Shown piece by piece: positions 1 through 8,109 of a stretch of DNA of 64,000 nucleotides. The stretch is taken from contig RJMB01000004.1 of assembly GCA_003725585.1 (NCBI GenBank), positions 124,001-188,000 on the forward strand, in the 5' to 3' direction. This DNA comes from Halostreptopolyspora alba. GTDB lineage: Bacteria; Actinomycetota; Actinomycetes; Streptosporangiales; Streptosporangiaceae. The stretch's first letter is position 1, and each line of letters opens with the position of its first letter. The translations under genes and the position numbers were made by a program. The notes beneath the pieces were generated by a model, which had not been told where the DNA came from, made no database searches, and saw nothing but the letters and a program-made list of their open reading frames with translations.

Positions 1-30
1 CGGCCCCGCTGTCCCGACGGCTCCCGTGCC

Positions 31-1161
31 TCAGCCCCAAACCTCCTGGGCGGTCTCCACGATCAGGCGCAGCTTGGCGATCTGCTCATCATGGGTGAGG
101 TCGTTGCCCTCGAGGGTGCTGGAGAAGCCGCACTGCGGCGCCAGGCAGATCTGGTCCAGCGGCACGTACTGGCTCGCCTCCTCGATGCGGCGCTTGAGGT
201 CGTCCTTGCTCTCCAGCTCCCCCTTCTTCGTGGTGACCAGGCCGAGGACGACGTACTTGCCCTTGGGAACGAAGCGCAACGGCGCGAATCCGCCGGAGCG
301 GGCGTCGTCGAACTCCAGGAAGAAGCCGTCGACGTTGAGGTTGTTGAACAGCTCCTCGGCGACGAAGTCGTAACCACCCTCGGCGACCCAGGAGGAGCGG
401 AAGTTACCCCGGCACATGTGCGTGGTTACCCGCATCCCCTCGGGCCGGTCGGCCAGCGCCGCGTTGAGCTGGTTGATGTAGCGCACGTGCAGCCCACCGC
501 CGTTGTCGCCGCGCTCATCGATCATCTCGCGCTGCTTGGGGTCGTTCAGGTAGGCCAGGCTGGTGTCGTCGAGCTGCAGGTAGGTGCAGCCCAGCTCGCC
601 CAGCCGGCGGATCTCCTCGGCGTAGGCGCGGGACAAATCGGACCAGAACTCCTCGACGTCGGGGTAGACGTCCTCGTCGATCGAGGCCCGCCCGCCCCGG
701 TAGTGCACCATGCTCGGCGAGGGGATGGTGAGCTTGGGGGTGTTCGTGCTGACCGTGTCGCGCAGGAACTGGAAGGCGTCACCGAAGATGGTGTGGCTGA
801 GCCCGACCTTGCCGTCGACGCGAAGCGCGGCCGGGGTGAACTCCAGGTCACCGTTCTCGTTGTGGAACGTCACCCGCATCTCGTCCTGGGTGCGGCTGAT
901 GCCCTTGAGTTGGTAGATGAAGTCCATGTGCCACGACGAGCGGCGGAACTCGCCGTCGGTGGCCGACTGTAGGCCGATCTCCTCCTGCATCCGTACGACG
1001 TCCCGGATGGCGTCGTCCTCGATGCGACGTAGTTCCTCGTCGCCGACCCGACCCTCCGCGTGCCCGGCCCGCGCCTCGAGCAGGTTTCGCGGACGGAGCA
1101 GGCTGCCGACGTGGTCGGCGCGGAACGGGGGAAGCTGGTGCTGGTTGGACTGCTCAGTCAT
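31..1161 (-). CDS. MetE-like cobalamin-independent methyltransferase
   Basis: 376 aa, the length of the single-barrel proteins resembling the C-terminal catalytic half of MetE (YxjG/YxjH type) rather than full MetE of about 750 aa. The zinc-site pattern is visible: His248-x-Cys250 in THMCRGN, an acidic residue near 283 in FFLEFDD, and Cys344 in APQCGFSS, matching the His/Cys/Glu/Cys set of MetE. The N-terminal FRADHVGSLLRP is the usual substrate-loop motif. The family transfers methyl groups to thiols, classically from methyl-folate to homocysteine. It lies 57 nt downstream of an aromatic aldehyde dehydrogenase on the same strand, so a catabolic demethylation role is possible but unproven. 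Family is secure; substrate is not known. Confidence 0.85.
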   Translation of the reverse strand: MTEQSNQHQLPPFRADHVGSLLRPRNLLEARAGHAEGRVGDEELRRIEDDAIRDVVRMQEEIGLQSATDGEFRRSSWHMDFIYQLKGISRTQDEMRVTFHNENGDLEFTPAALRVDGKVGLSHTIFGDAFQFLRDTVSTNTPKLTIPSPSMVHYRGGRASIDEDVYPDVEEFWSDLSRAYAEEIRRLGELGCTYLQLDDTSLAYLNDPKQREMIDERGDNGGGLHVRYINQLNAALADRPEGMRVTTHMCRGNFRSSWVAEGGYDFVAEELFNNLNVDGFFLEFDDARSGGFAPLRFVPKGKYVVLGLVTTKKGELESKDDLKRRIEEASQYVPLDQICLAPQCGFSSTLEGNDLTHDEQIAKLRLIVETAQEVWG

Positions 1162-1218
1162 GGTGCTCCGGTTCTTCTCGGTTGGATGGTTCGTGGCTGT
1201 GCGCTGGGCTCAGAAGGC

Positions 1219-2679
1219 TCAGAAGGGGTAGCCGGCCACGTCGGCCTGCATGGTGACCCACTGGGTCTCGGTGAACGCCTCGAGGTTGGCACGGGTACCA
1301 CCGAAGCGGGAGCCGGTGCCTGAGTCCCCAACCCCGCCGAAGGGCGCCACCGCTTCGTCGTCGACGGTCTGGTCGTTGATGTGCACGATGCCGCTGGGGA
1401 TACGGTCGGCGATCTCCATCCCGCGCATCGGGTTGGAGGTGAGGATGCCCAACGACAGCCCGTAGGGGCTCTCCCTGGCGATGTCGGCGAGGTCGTCCAC
1501 CGAGGAGAACCGCATCACCGGCGCCACCGGGCCGAACACCTCGTCGGCGAACGCGGGCCCGCCCGGTGACAGCTCGTCCAACACGGTCGGACGGTAGTAG
1601 AGCCGCTCGTAGCTTCCCCCGGCGACCAGTTTGGCGCCGGCGTCCACGGTGGAGGTCACCATGGCGTGGATCTTGTCGCGCTGTCCGGTGTCGATGACCG
1701 GGCCGAGCGCCACCTCGCTCTCTTCCGGGTCGCCCACGGACAGGGCATCGGCCTTCGCCGCCAGCCGCTCGACGTACTCGTCGGCGACCCGCTCGTGCAC
1801 CAGGTGCCGTCCCGAGGTCATGCAGATCTGCCCCTGGTGCAGGAAGGATCCCCACGCGCCGGTCGACACGGCGGCGTCGACGTCGACGTCGTCCAGGACC
1901 ACCAGGGGCGAGTTACCGCCGAGCTCCAGGTGGGCGCGCTTGAGGTGGCGGCCGGCGGCCTCACCGACCCTGCGGCCAGCGGGGGTGGATCCGGTGAAGG
2001 AGATCACCCCCACGTTGGGATCGGCGATGAGCTGCTCGCCGGCCTCGAGCCCGCCCGGCAGGACCTGGAACACCCCGGCGGGCACCCCGGCCTGGCGGAA
2101 CACCTCGGCGAGGACGGCGCCCCCGCAGACCGCCGTACGCGGGTCGGGTTTGAGTACCACCGAGTTCCCCACGGCCAGCGCCGGAGCCACCGACCGGATG
2201 CCGAGGATCAGCGGGACGTTGAACGGGGAGATGACCCCGACGACACCGACCGGCACCTGGCGGGAGAAGCTGAGTCGCGGCTTCCCGGTTCGCAGGATCT
2301 CGCCGTAGGGTTGCGACGCCAACGCGGCCGCCTCGAAGCACTCCGAGGCGGCGACGTGCACCTGGAACCCGGCCATACCCTGCGCGGCGCCGCTCTCGCG
2401 GCGCAGCCACCCCATGATCTCGGGGCCGTTCTCCTGCAGCAGGGTGCCGGCCCGGCGCAGGACGGCGGCTCGCTCCTCGAACGAGACGTTGGCCCAGTCG
2501 CGTTGTGCCGCGGCGGCCCGCTCGGCGGCCGCGGCGACGTCCTGGGCGTTGGCGGAACCGGCGCGGCCGAGTTCGGCTCCCGAGGCCGGGGAGACGACGG
2601 GCGCGTCACCCCCGTGAGCGGGCGTCCACTCCCCGGTGAAGATCGTGGCGGACCACGAGTCGGTCTCGAAAAGGCTCAC
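1219..2679 (-). CDS. NAD(P)-dependent aromatic aldehyde dehydrogenase (benzaldehyde/vanillin type)
   Basis: 486 aa ALDH-superfamily enzyme. Visible motifs are the cofactor-binding FTGSTPAGRRVGEAA, the general-base glutamate in LELGGNSPLVVLDD, the nucleophilic cysteine in GQICMTSGR, and the C-terminal EVFGPVAPVMRF. The GQICMTSGR form and the PFGGVGDSGTGSRFGG tail are typical of benzaldehyde/vanillin dehydrogenases (XylC, Vdh). It would oxidise an aromatic aldehyde to the acid, feeding the protocatechuate route encoded on the opposite strand. GTG start with AGGAG about 12 nt upstream. It sits between a broken transporter gene and the MetE-like gene and is probably co-transcribed with both. Exact substrate is inferred from family and context. 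Confidence 0.88.
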   Translation of the reverse strand: MSLFETDSWSATIFTGEWTPAHGGDAPVVSPASGAELGRAGSANAQDVAAAAERAAAAQRDWANVSFEERAAVLRRAGTLLQENGPEIMGWLRRESGAAQGMAGFQVHVAASECFEAAALASQPYGEILRTGKPRLSFSRQVPVGVVGVISPFNVPLILGIRSVAPALAVGNSVVLKPDPRTAVCGGAVLAEVFRQAGVPAGVFQVLPGGLEAGEQLIADPNVGVISFTGSTPAGRRVGEAAGRHLKRAHLELGGNSPLVVLDDVDVDAAVSTGAWGSFLHQGQICMTSGRHLVHERVADEYVERLAAKADALSVGDPEESEVALGPVIDTGQRDKIHAMVTSTVDAGAKLVAGGSYERLYYRPTVLDELSPGGPAFADEVFGPVAPVMRFSSVDDLADIARESPYGLSLGILTSNPMRGMEIADRIPSGIVHINDQTVDDEAVAPFGGVGDSGTGSRFGGTRANLEAFTETQWVTMQADVAGYPF

Positions 2680-2767
2680 AACTACTCAGTCTCCTCGTGT
2701 GCTGTCAGCGGCCCCTACGAGCGTGGTCTCGGCCGCGTCTGTTGGCATGGTGGCGCGCGGTGTCCGG

Positions 2768-3181
2768 CTACCGGTACATCTCGTCCAGGTCCGGAACCTC
2801 GTCGAGGAGTCCGTCCCGGTGCATCAGGTCGGCCATCGTCGCCACCGACTCGCGATTCACCTCGGCCGGCCAGGAGGGCAGCCGGATCTCGCTGGCGAGC
2901 TCGGGCTCCATCTCGGTACCGAACGCGAAGTCCAGGTCGCCGCTGGCCACACCGGGGATCGCCGCGGCCCCGCCCGAACCGACCTCGAAGTTCAGCTCGA
3001 TCCCGCGGTCCTCGAAGAACCCCTGCTGCTCACCGAGGTAGATGGGCGCGACGTCGACGATGGCGATCACTCCCACCGAGATCTCGTCCATCGCCGAGTC
3101 GTCCTCACCGCCCGCGCCACACCCCGAGGCGGCCAGGAGGGACAGGGCTCCGGCGATCGGGAAAAACCGTTGGCGGCGCAT
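2768..3181 (-). pseudogene. ABC transporter substrate-binding protein (NMT1/SsuA-like), internally deleted
   Basis: A 137-codon open frame. Residues 1-88 are a lipoprotein signal (lipobox LAASGC) followed by the normal N-terminal lobe of a TauA/SsuA/THI5-type binding protein, including the DVAPIYLGEQQGFFEDRGIEL stretch and the SGDLDFAFG motif. Residues 89-137 match only the extreme C-terminus of such proteins (LPSWPAEVNRESV...DGLL...PDLDEM). Family members are usually about 320-340 aa, so roughly 190 residues are missing at a clean in-frame join near position 2917. The product cannot form the two-lobed fold. No permease or ATPase gene lies beside it. This was probably the solute receptor of a lost aromatic or sulfonate-type importer. 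Confidence 0.8.
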
Positions 3182-3288
3182 GGTGGGACTCCTCGGTTCG
3201 GTGGCCGGTCAGGGGGGATCGACGTCACCTCCGATTACGCGTTCTCCGGTGCCGCCCATCCAGCAGTTTGTGCGTTCTACGAACCTTC

Positions 3289-3303
3289 GTTCCTGCAGCG
3301 AAC
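3289..3303. promoter_or_regulatory. Putative IclR-family operator upstream of the aldehyde dehydrogenase operon
   Basis: GTTCCTGCAGCGAAC, a GTTC-N7-GAAC dyad 108 nt upstream of the truncated binding-protein gene. It shares its outer half-sites with the dyads before the regulator and before pcaI. A second, tighter dyad GTTCTACGAAC lies 5 nt away at 3274-3284. Confidence 0.45.
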
Positions 3304-3454
3304 TTAAGTGAAGCTCATCACCCAGTCAACCCATTACCCGAATCTGCCCTCCGAACGACAACAGCTCGTGGTTCAATAGGTACCCTCAGTGCGCGGACAC
3401 CAGTCGGGATAGCGGTTCTGGACAGGACGCCCCCACCCACCGCCAGGTAGGATT

Positions 3455-3469
3455 GTTCGGCATAAGAAC
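3455..3469. promoter_or_regulatory. Putative IclR-family operator upstream of the regulator gene
   Basis: GTTCGGCATAAGAAC, a GTTC-N7-GAAC dyad. Its 13-base core TTCGGCATAAGAA matches the core TTCGTCATACGAA upstream of pcaI at 11 of 13 positions. Its position about 135 nt before the regulator start fits autoregulation. Confidence 0.55.
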
Positions 3470-3603
3470 ATCGTCGTGCGAGCACGAGCTAAGGACGGAT
3501 GACGCTCGGCACTCAAAGGCGAGCACGACGTGCGCGACGACCGCACTCCGGGCACGATTCGCACACGGCCCAGCACGTTCCTGGGCCCCAGATCCGAAGG
3601 TGG

Positions 3604-4428
3604 ATGATGAGTACGGACCTGACCGGGACCGACGAGCAGGCACGCGGCGAGCACTTCGTGCAGTCGCTCGAACGCGGGCTCGCCGTTGTACGCGCGTTCA
3701 CGCCGCACGCGTCCTCGATGACCCTGAGCGAGGTCGCCCGCGCCACCGGGCTGACCCGGGCCGCGGCGCGCCGCTTCCTGCTCACCCTGGTCGACCTGGG
3801 ATATGTGCGCACCGACGGGCGCACCTTCGCCCTCACCCCGCGCGTACTGGAACTCGGCTACGCCTATCTCTCCTCGGCCGGGCTTCCCGAGGTCGCCCAA
3901 CCCCACCTGGAGGAGCTCGCCGCCCAGGTACGGGAGTCGTCCTCGGTCTCCGTGCTCGACGGGGACGACGTCGTCTATGTCGCGCGCGTCCCCACCTCCC
4001 GGATCATGCGGGTGGCGATCAACGTCGGCACCCGCTTCCCCGCCTACGCGACGTCAATGGGGCGCGTGCTGCTCGCCGGCCGCCCCCTCGCCGAGGTCGA
4101 GTCCTACCTCGAGCGGGTGGATCTGCGCCGGCTCACCGCCTACACGCTGGCGACACCGGCGCGGTTGCGCGCCGAGCTCGAACGCGTCCGCAACCAGGGC
4201 TGGGCGATCGTGGACCAGGAGCTGGAGGAGGGCCTGCGCTCGGTCGCGGCACCGATCCGGGACCGCGAGGGCAGGGTGATCGCCGCCGCCAACGTCTCGG
4301 CGCACGCCAGTCGGACCTCGGTCGAGGACATCCGCCGCGACCTCCTGCCGCCCCTGCTGGCGACGACCTCCCGCATCGAGGCCGACCTGGAGATCGCCAC
4401 ACGCGGTCCCACGACGCGGTCGAGCTGA
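3604..4428 (+). CDS. pcaR: IclR-family transcriptional regulator of the pca cluster (PcaR/PcaU type)
   Basis: 274 aa from the ATG at 3604; the adjacent ATG at 3607 has better spacing from GAAGG (3596-3600). The N-terminal winged helix has the IclR signature FVQSLERGLAVVRAF and the recognition segment MTLSEVARATGLTRAAARRFLLTLVDLGYV. The C-terminal effector domain contains YVARVPTSRIMRVAINVGTR and the ATSMGRVLLA motif common to PcaR, PcaU and CatR. It lies directly upstream of, and on the same strand as, the beta-ketoadipate operon and so most likely controls it in response to protocatechuate or beta-ketoadipate. Family is certain; activator or repressor mode and effector are inferred. Confidence 0.88.
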   Translation: MMSTDLTGTDEQARGEHFVQSLERGLAVVRAFTPHASSMTLSEVARATGLTRAAARRFLLTLVDLGYVRTDGRTFALTPRVLELGYAYLSSAGLPEVAQPHLEELAAQVRESSSVSVLDGDDVVYVARVPTSRIMRVAINVGTRFPAYATSMGRVLLAGRPLAEVESYLERVDLRRLTAYTLATPARLRAELERVRNQGWAIVDQELEEGLRSVAAPIRDREGRVIAAANVSAHASRTSVEDIRRDLLPPLLATTSRIEADLEIATRGPTTRSS

Positions 4429-4523
4429 GTGTCGTGCCCCAGAGGGGGCACCTCTACACCCAGACATGGGATGATTCCATCCTTGACCTGCGCCCACCCC
4501 AGGGTTAATCTCTCGCTATGAGC

Positions 4524-4557
4524 GTTCGCCTTAAGAACAATAATTCGTCATACGAAC
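4524..4557. promoter_or_regulatory. Tandem putative IclR-family operators at the pcaI promoter
   Basis: Two dyads spaced 19 bp centre to centre: GTTCGCCTTAAGAAC at 4524-4538 and ATTCGTCATACGAAC at 4543-4557, the second ending 10 nt before the pcaI start codon. Both follow the pattern seen before the regulator gene. A site so close to the start codon would be expected to block initiation when occupied. Confidence 0.55.
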
Positions 4558-4567
4558 AGGGGCGCCC

Positions 4568-5389
4568 ATGATCGTGCCGCTGGACGAGGGAATCCGCGAG
4601 TTCGTCCACGACGGCGACACGGTCGCACTCGAAGGGTTCACTCACCTGATCCCGGTAGCGGCCGGCCACGAGATCATCCGCCAGGGACTTCGCGACCTCA
4701 CCCTGGTGCGGATGACCCCCGACATCGTCTACGACCAGATGATCGGTGCGGGCTGCGCCCGCAAGCTGATCTTCTCCTGGGGCGGGAACCCCGGGGTCGG
4801 CTCACTGCACCGCTTCCGCGACGCCATCCAGAACGGCTGGCCCCGCCCCCTGGAGATCGAGGAGCACAGCCACGCGGGCATGGCCAACCGCTACGTGGCC
4901 GGCGCCTCCGGCGTACCCTTCGCGGTACTCCGCGGCTACACCGGAACCGACCTGATCGCGCAGACTTCCCAGATCGCCACCGTCACCTGCCCATTCACCG
5001 GCGAGGAGATAACGGCGGTCCCGGCGCTCAACCCCGACGTGGCCATCGTGCACGCCCAGCGCGCCGACCGCTCCGGCAACGTCCAGCTCTGGGGGATCAC
5101 CGGCGTGCAGAAGGAGGTCGTCCTGGCCGCCGAGCGCGCCCTCGTGACGGTCGAGGAGATCGTCGACAACCTCGACCCGGTCCCGGGCCAGGTGCTGCTG
5201 CCCTCACGGGTGGTCTCCGCCGTGGCCGAGGTTCCGGGGGGAGCGCGCCCGTCCTACGCCCACGGCTACTACGCCCGCAGCAACCCGGCGTACCAGGACT
5301 GGGACGCCATCGGTCGGGACCGCGAGGAGTTCCAGCGATGGCTGCGTACCGAGGTGTACGGCACGGCGCGGACGACGCGGGAGGGCTGA
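4568..5389 (+). CDS. pcaI: 3-oxoadipate CoA-transferase subunit A
   Basis: 273 aa CoA-transferase family I alpha subunit, similar in length to the CatI/glutaconate CoA-transferase-like subunits rather than the shorter 230-aa PcaI. Typical features are the N-terminal VHDGDTVALEGFTHLIPVAAGHEIIRQG, and WGGNPGVGSLHRFRDA, which contributes to CoA binding. With the next gene product it would activate beta-ketoadipate with succinyl-CoA. First gene of the catabolic operon; its stop lies 4 nt before pcaJ. The pca context decides the substrate, since sequence alone would allow another dicarboxylic acid. Confidence 0.88.
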   Translation: MIVPLDEGIREFVHDGDTVALEGFTHLIPVAAGHEIIRQGLRDLTLVRMTPDIVYDQMIGAGCARKLIFSWGGNPGVGSLHRFRDAIQNGWPRPLEIEEHSHAGMANRYVAGASGVPFAVLRGYTGTDLIAQTSQIATVTCPFTGEEITAVPALNPDVAIVHAQRADRSGNVQLWGITGVQKEVVLAAERALVTVEEIVDNLDPVPGQVLLPSRVVSAVAEVPGGARPSYAHGYYARSNPAYQDWDAIGRDREEFQRWLRTEVYGTARTTREG

Positions 5390-5393
5390 TCAG

Positions 5394-6149
5394 ATGACGA
5401 CCCTGCAGTACACCGCAGACGAGATGATGACGGTCACCGCAGCACGGTCGCTGACCACGGACATGGCGTGCTTCGTCGGCATCGGTCTGCCGAGCACCGC
5501 GGCCAATGTCGCGGTACGCACCCACGCTCCGGGACTGTGGATGATCTACGAGTCGGGAACACTGGGCACCAACCCCGACTCGCTCCCGCTGTCCATCGGC
5601 GACGGCATTCTCGCCGAGACCGCGGACACCGTTGTCTCGGTCCCCGAGGTCTTCAACTACTGGCTACAGCCGGGCCGCATCGACGTCGGTTTCCTCGGCG
5701 CCGCCCAGATCGACCGGTACGCCAACATCAACACCACCGTGATCGGTGGCGACTACTCCGACCCGAAGGTGCGGCTGCCCGGTGCCGGCGGCGCCCCCGA
5801 GATCGCGGCCAACTGCAAGGAGGTCATCGTCATCGTGCGGCAGAGCGCACGGACCTTCGTGGACTCGGTCGACTTCGTGACCTCGGTGGGACACGGGAAG
5901 GGCGCCGGCGACCGCGAGCGCCTCGGGCTGACCGGACGGGGGCCGACCCGCGTCATCACGGACCTGGGGGTTCTGGAGCCCGACCCGAGCACCCGCGAGC
6001 TCACCCTGGTGAGCGTGCACCCCGGAGTCACCGTCGACGAGGTGCGCGCCGCGACGGGATGGGACCTGCGAGTGGCGGCGGAACCGGAAACAACCGACGA
6101 ACCGGGCGAGAAGGAACTTTCGGTACTACGCTCGCTCACCAGTAGCTAG
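5394..6149 (+). CDS. pcaJ: 3-oxoadipate CoA-transferase subunit B
   Basis: 251 aa beta subunit of the CoA-transferase. The motif IYESGTLGTNP contains the glutamate that forms the covalent CoA thioester in this family. GFLGAAQIDRYANINTTVIGG and the glycine-rich LPGAGGAPEIAANC are also typical of CatJ-like subunits. Forms a heteromer with PcaI and transfers CoA from succinyl-CoA to 3-oxoadipate. The start is 4 nt after the pcaI stop, consistent with translational coupling. The last 25 residues are acidic and poorly conserved. Confidence 0.9.
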   Translation: MTTLQYTADEMMTVTAARSLTTDMACFVGIGLPSTAANVAVRTHAPGLWMIYESGTLGTNPDSLPLSIGDGILAETADTVVSVPEVFNYWLQPGRIDVGFLGAAQIDRYANINTTVIGGDYSDPKVRLPGAGGAPEIAANCKEVIVIVRQSARTFVDSVDFVTSVGHGKGAGDRERLGLTGRGPTRVITDLGVLEPDPSTRELTLVSVHPGVTVDEVRAATGWDLRVAAEPETTDEPGEKELSVLRSLTSS

Positions 6150-6180
6150 CTCGCCCAAGACGCTGGATGGGATTCCCGCC

Positions 6181-7356
6181 ATGACTGACGTTTTCGTTCT
6201 GGACGCGGTGCGTACGCCCTTCGGGAAGTACGGCGGCGCCCTCGCTGAGACCCGACCCGACGACCTCGCCGCGCACGTCATCAGCGGCCTCGTGGAACGT
6301 TCCCCCGAGCTCGACCGCGTCGCCATCGACGACGTCTATTTCGGTGACGCCAACGGCGCCGGAGAGGACAACCGCAACGTGGCACGTATGGCGGGGCTGC
6401 TCGCCGGGCTGCCCCCGTCGGTTCCCGGGGCCACCATGAACCGGCTCTGCGGGTCGGGCCTCGAAGCCGCGATCGCCGCAAACCGTGCGATCGCGGTGGG
6501 CGACGCGTCCCTGATCGTGGCGGGAGGCGTGGAGTCGATGAGCCGCGCCCCGTGGGTGCTACAGAAGCCCGCCAAGGGTTTCCCGGCCGGCCACGAGACC
6601 CTGCACTCCACCACCCTGGGCTGGCGGATGGTCAACCCGCAGATGCCACAGGAGTGGACGGTCTCGCTCGGCGAGTCCACCGAGCAGGTCGCCGAGATCT
6701 ACGGGATCAGCCGCGCGGAGCAGGACGAGTTCGCCCTGCGCAGCCACGCCAACGCGGCGGCCGCCTGGAGCAAGGACGTGTTCGGCTCCGAGATCGTGCC
6801 CGTTCCCGGCGTGGACCTGCCGCGCGACGAGAGCATTCGCGAGACTTCCCAGGAGAAACTCGCCAAGCTGAAACCGGCGTTCCGGCAGGACGGCACGATC
6901 ACACCGGGCAACTCCTCACCGCTGAACGACGGCGCCGCCGCGTTGCTCATCGGGGACGAGACGGCGGCCACGGCGACCGGGCACGAGCCGCTGGCACGTA
7001 TCGTCAGCCGCGGCGTGGCCGCGGTGGAGCCACACCGGTTCGGCATCGGCCCCGTCGAGGCGGCCGAGACAGCGCTGCGCCGCGCCGGCATCACGTGGGG
7101 CGACCTGTCGGTCGTCGAGCTCAACGAGGCGTTCGCCGCCCAGTCCCTGGCCTGCCTGAAGCTCTGGCCCCAGCTGGACCCCGAGATTGTCAACCCGAAC
7201 GGCGGCGCCATCGCCATCGGCCACCCGTTGGGTGCCTCGGGGGCTCGCATCCTCGGTTCCCTCGCCCACGAGCTGCGTCGGCGCGGGGGCGGCTGGGGGC
7301 TCGCCGCCATCTGCATCGGTGTTGGCCAGGGCCTGGCCGTCGTGCTGCACGCCTGA
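6181..7356 (+). CDS. pcaF: 3-oxoadipyl-CoA thiolase
   Basis: 391 aa, the standard thiolase length. The acyl-accepting cysteine is in NRLCGSGLEA (about residue 89), the active-site histidine in GHPLGASGAR, and the second catalytic cysteine in the C-terminal AICIGVGQGLA. It cleaves 3-oxoadipyl-CoA to succinyl-CoA and acetyl-CoA, the last step of the pathway. Starts 31 nt after pcaJ and is followed 9 nt later by pcaH. Sequence alone would also fit a general acetyl-CoA acetyltransferase; the operon makes PcaF the best call. Confidence 0.9.
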   Translation: MTDVFVLDAVRTPFGKYGGALAETRPDDLAAHVISGLVERSPELDRVAIDDVYFGDANGAGEDNRNVARMAGLLAGLPPSVPGATMNRLCGSGLEAAIAANRAIAVGDASLIVAGGVESMSRAPWVLQKPAKGFPAGHETLHSTTLGWRMVNPQMPQEWTVSLGESTEQVAEIYGISRAEQDEFALRSHANAAAAWSKDVFGSEIVPVPGVDLPRDESIRETSQEKLAKLKPAFRQDGTITPGNSSPLNDGAAALLIGDETAATATGHEPLARIVSRGVAAVEPHRFGIGPVEAAETALRRAGITWGDLSVVELNEAFAAQSLACLKLWPQLDPEIVNPNGGAIAIGHPLGASGARILGSLAHELRRRGGGWGLAAICIGVGQGLAVVLHA

Positions 7357-7365
7357 GAGGTACCC

Positions 7366-8109
7366 ATGACCACCACACCGCAGGGCAACGAGAAGCACGC
7401 CGTCCCCGGCTACGTCCGTGACCACGGGACCCACCCCCCGTTGGACTACCCGGGGTACGGCAGCACCGCGCTACGCCACCCCAAACGCCCTCTGCAACTG
7501 TTGCCGCACCTGCTCACCGAGGTCACCGGCCCGCTGCTCGGCGAGGGCCCGATCGGTGAGCTCGACCACGACCTGACCCGGCAGCACGCGGGCGAGCCCC
7601 AGGGACAGCGCATCATCGTGCACGGGCGGGTTCGCGAGAGCGACGGCCGTCCGGTGCCGCACACGCTCATCGAGGTCTGGCAGGCCAACGCCGGCGGGAG
7701 ATACCGGCACACCGGCGACAACTGGCCGTGCCCGCTCGATCCCAACTTCACCGGGGTGGGCCGCACCATAACCGACGCCGAGGGCCGCTACCGGTTCGTC
7801 ACCGTGCGGCCCGGTGCCTACCCGTGGAAGAACCACGACAACGCGTGGCGGCCCGCCCACATCCACTTCTCCCTGTTCGGTCGGGCGTTCACACAGCGGC
7901 TCGTCACCCAAATGTACTTCCCGGGTGACCCCCTGTTCTTCCAGGACCCGATGTGGAACTCGATCCCGGACGAGAAGGCGCGCGAACGCCTGCTGTGCCG
8001 GTTCGACTACGAGAACACCCAGCCCGAGTGGGCCCTGGCCTACGAGTGGGACATCGTGCTGCGCGGCCGTGAGTCCACTCCCTTCGAGTCCGAGGTGGAC
8101 GACGACTGA
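7366..8109 (+). CDS. pcaH: Protocatechuate 3,4-dioxygenase beta subunit
   Basis: 247 aa intradiol ring-cleavage dioxygenase. The N-terminal HPPLDYPGYGSTALRHP is the PcaH-specific region. The iron-binding segment reads PGAYPWKNHDNAWRPAHIHF, supplying the tyrosine and two histidine ligands of the non-haem Fe(III); TQMYFPGDPLF is also characteristic. With PcaG it opens protocatechuate to 3-carboxy-cis,cis-muconate. The stop codon shares one base with the pcaG start (TGATG), indicating tight coupling of the two subunits. Confidence 0.95.
   Translation: MTTTPQGNEKHAVPGYVRDHGTHPPLDYPGYGSTALRHPKRPLQLLPHLLTEVTGPLLGEGPIGELDHDLTRQHAGEPQGQRIIVHGRVRESDGRPVPHTLIEVWQANAGGRYRHTGDNWPCPLDPNFTGVGRTITDAEGRYRFVTVRPGAYPWKNHDNAWRPAHIHFSLFGRAFTQRLVTQMYFPGDPLFFQDPMWNSIPDEKARERLLCRFDYENTQPEWALAYEWDIVLRGRESTPFESEVDDD

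Larger units (their letters stand above)
3182..3603. other. Divergent intergenic region between the aldehyde dehydrogenase operon and the IclR-type regulator
   Basis: About 420 bases with no convincing gene. It must hold the promoters for both directions. It contains two dyads of the form GTTC-N7-GAAC (3289-3303 and 3455-3469) and a shorter GTTCTACGAAC at 3274-3284, listed separately as probable operators. An upstream ATG at 3499 is in frame with the regulator, but the added 35 residues (arginine-rich) do not resemble an IclR N-terminus. Confidence 0.7.

Noticed and set aside
91-972. Long forward frame of 293 codons opposite the MetE-like gene
   Set aside because: Composition is the mirror of the real gene (Val/Leu/Gly/Ala-rich), with no domain; the reverse gene has full family motifs. 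The same holds for the long forward frames at 1666-3450, 20578-22575, 28009-29436, 32292-34559 and 51944-53407.
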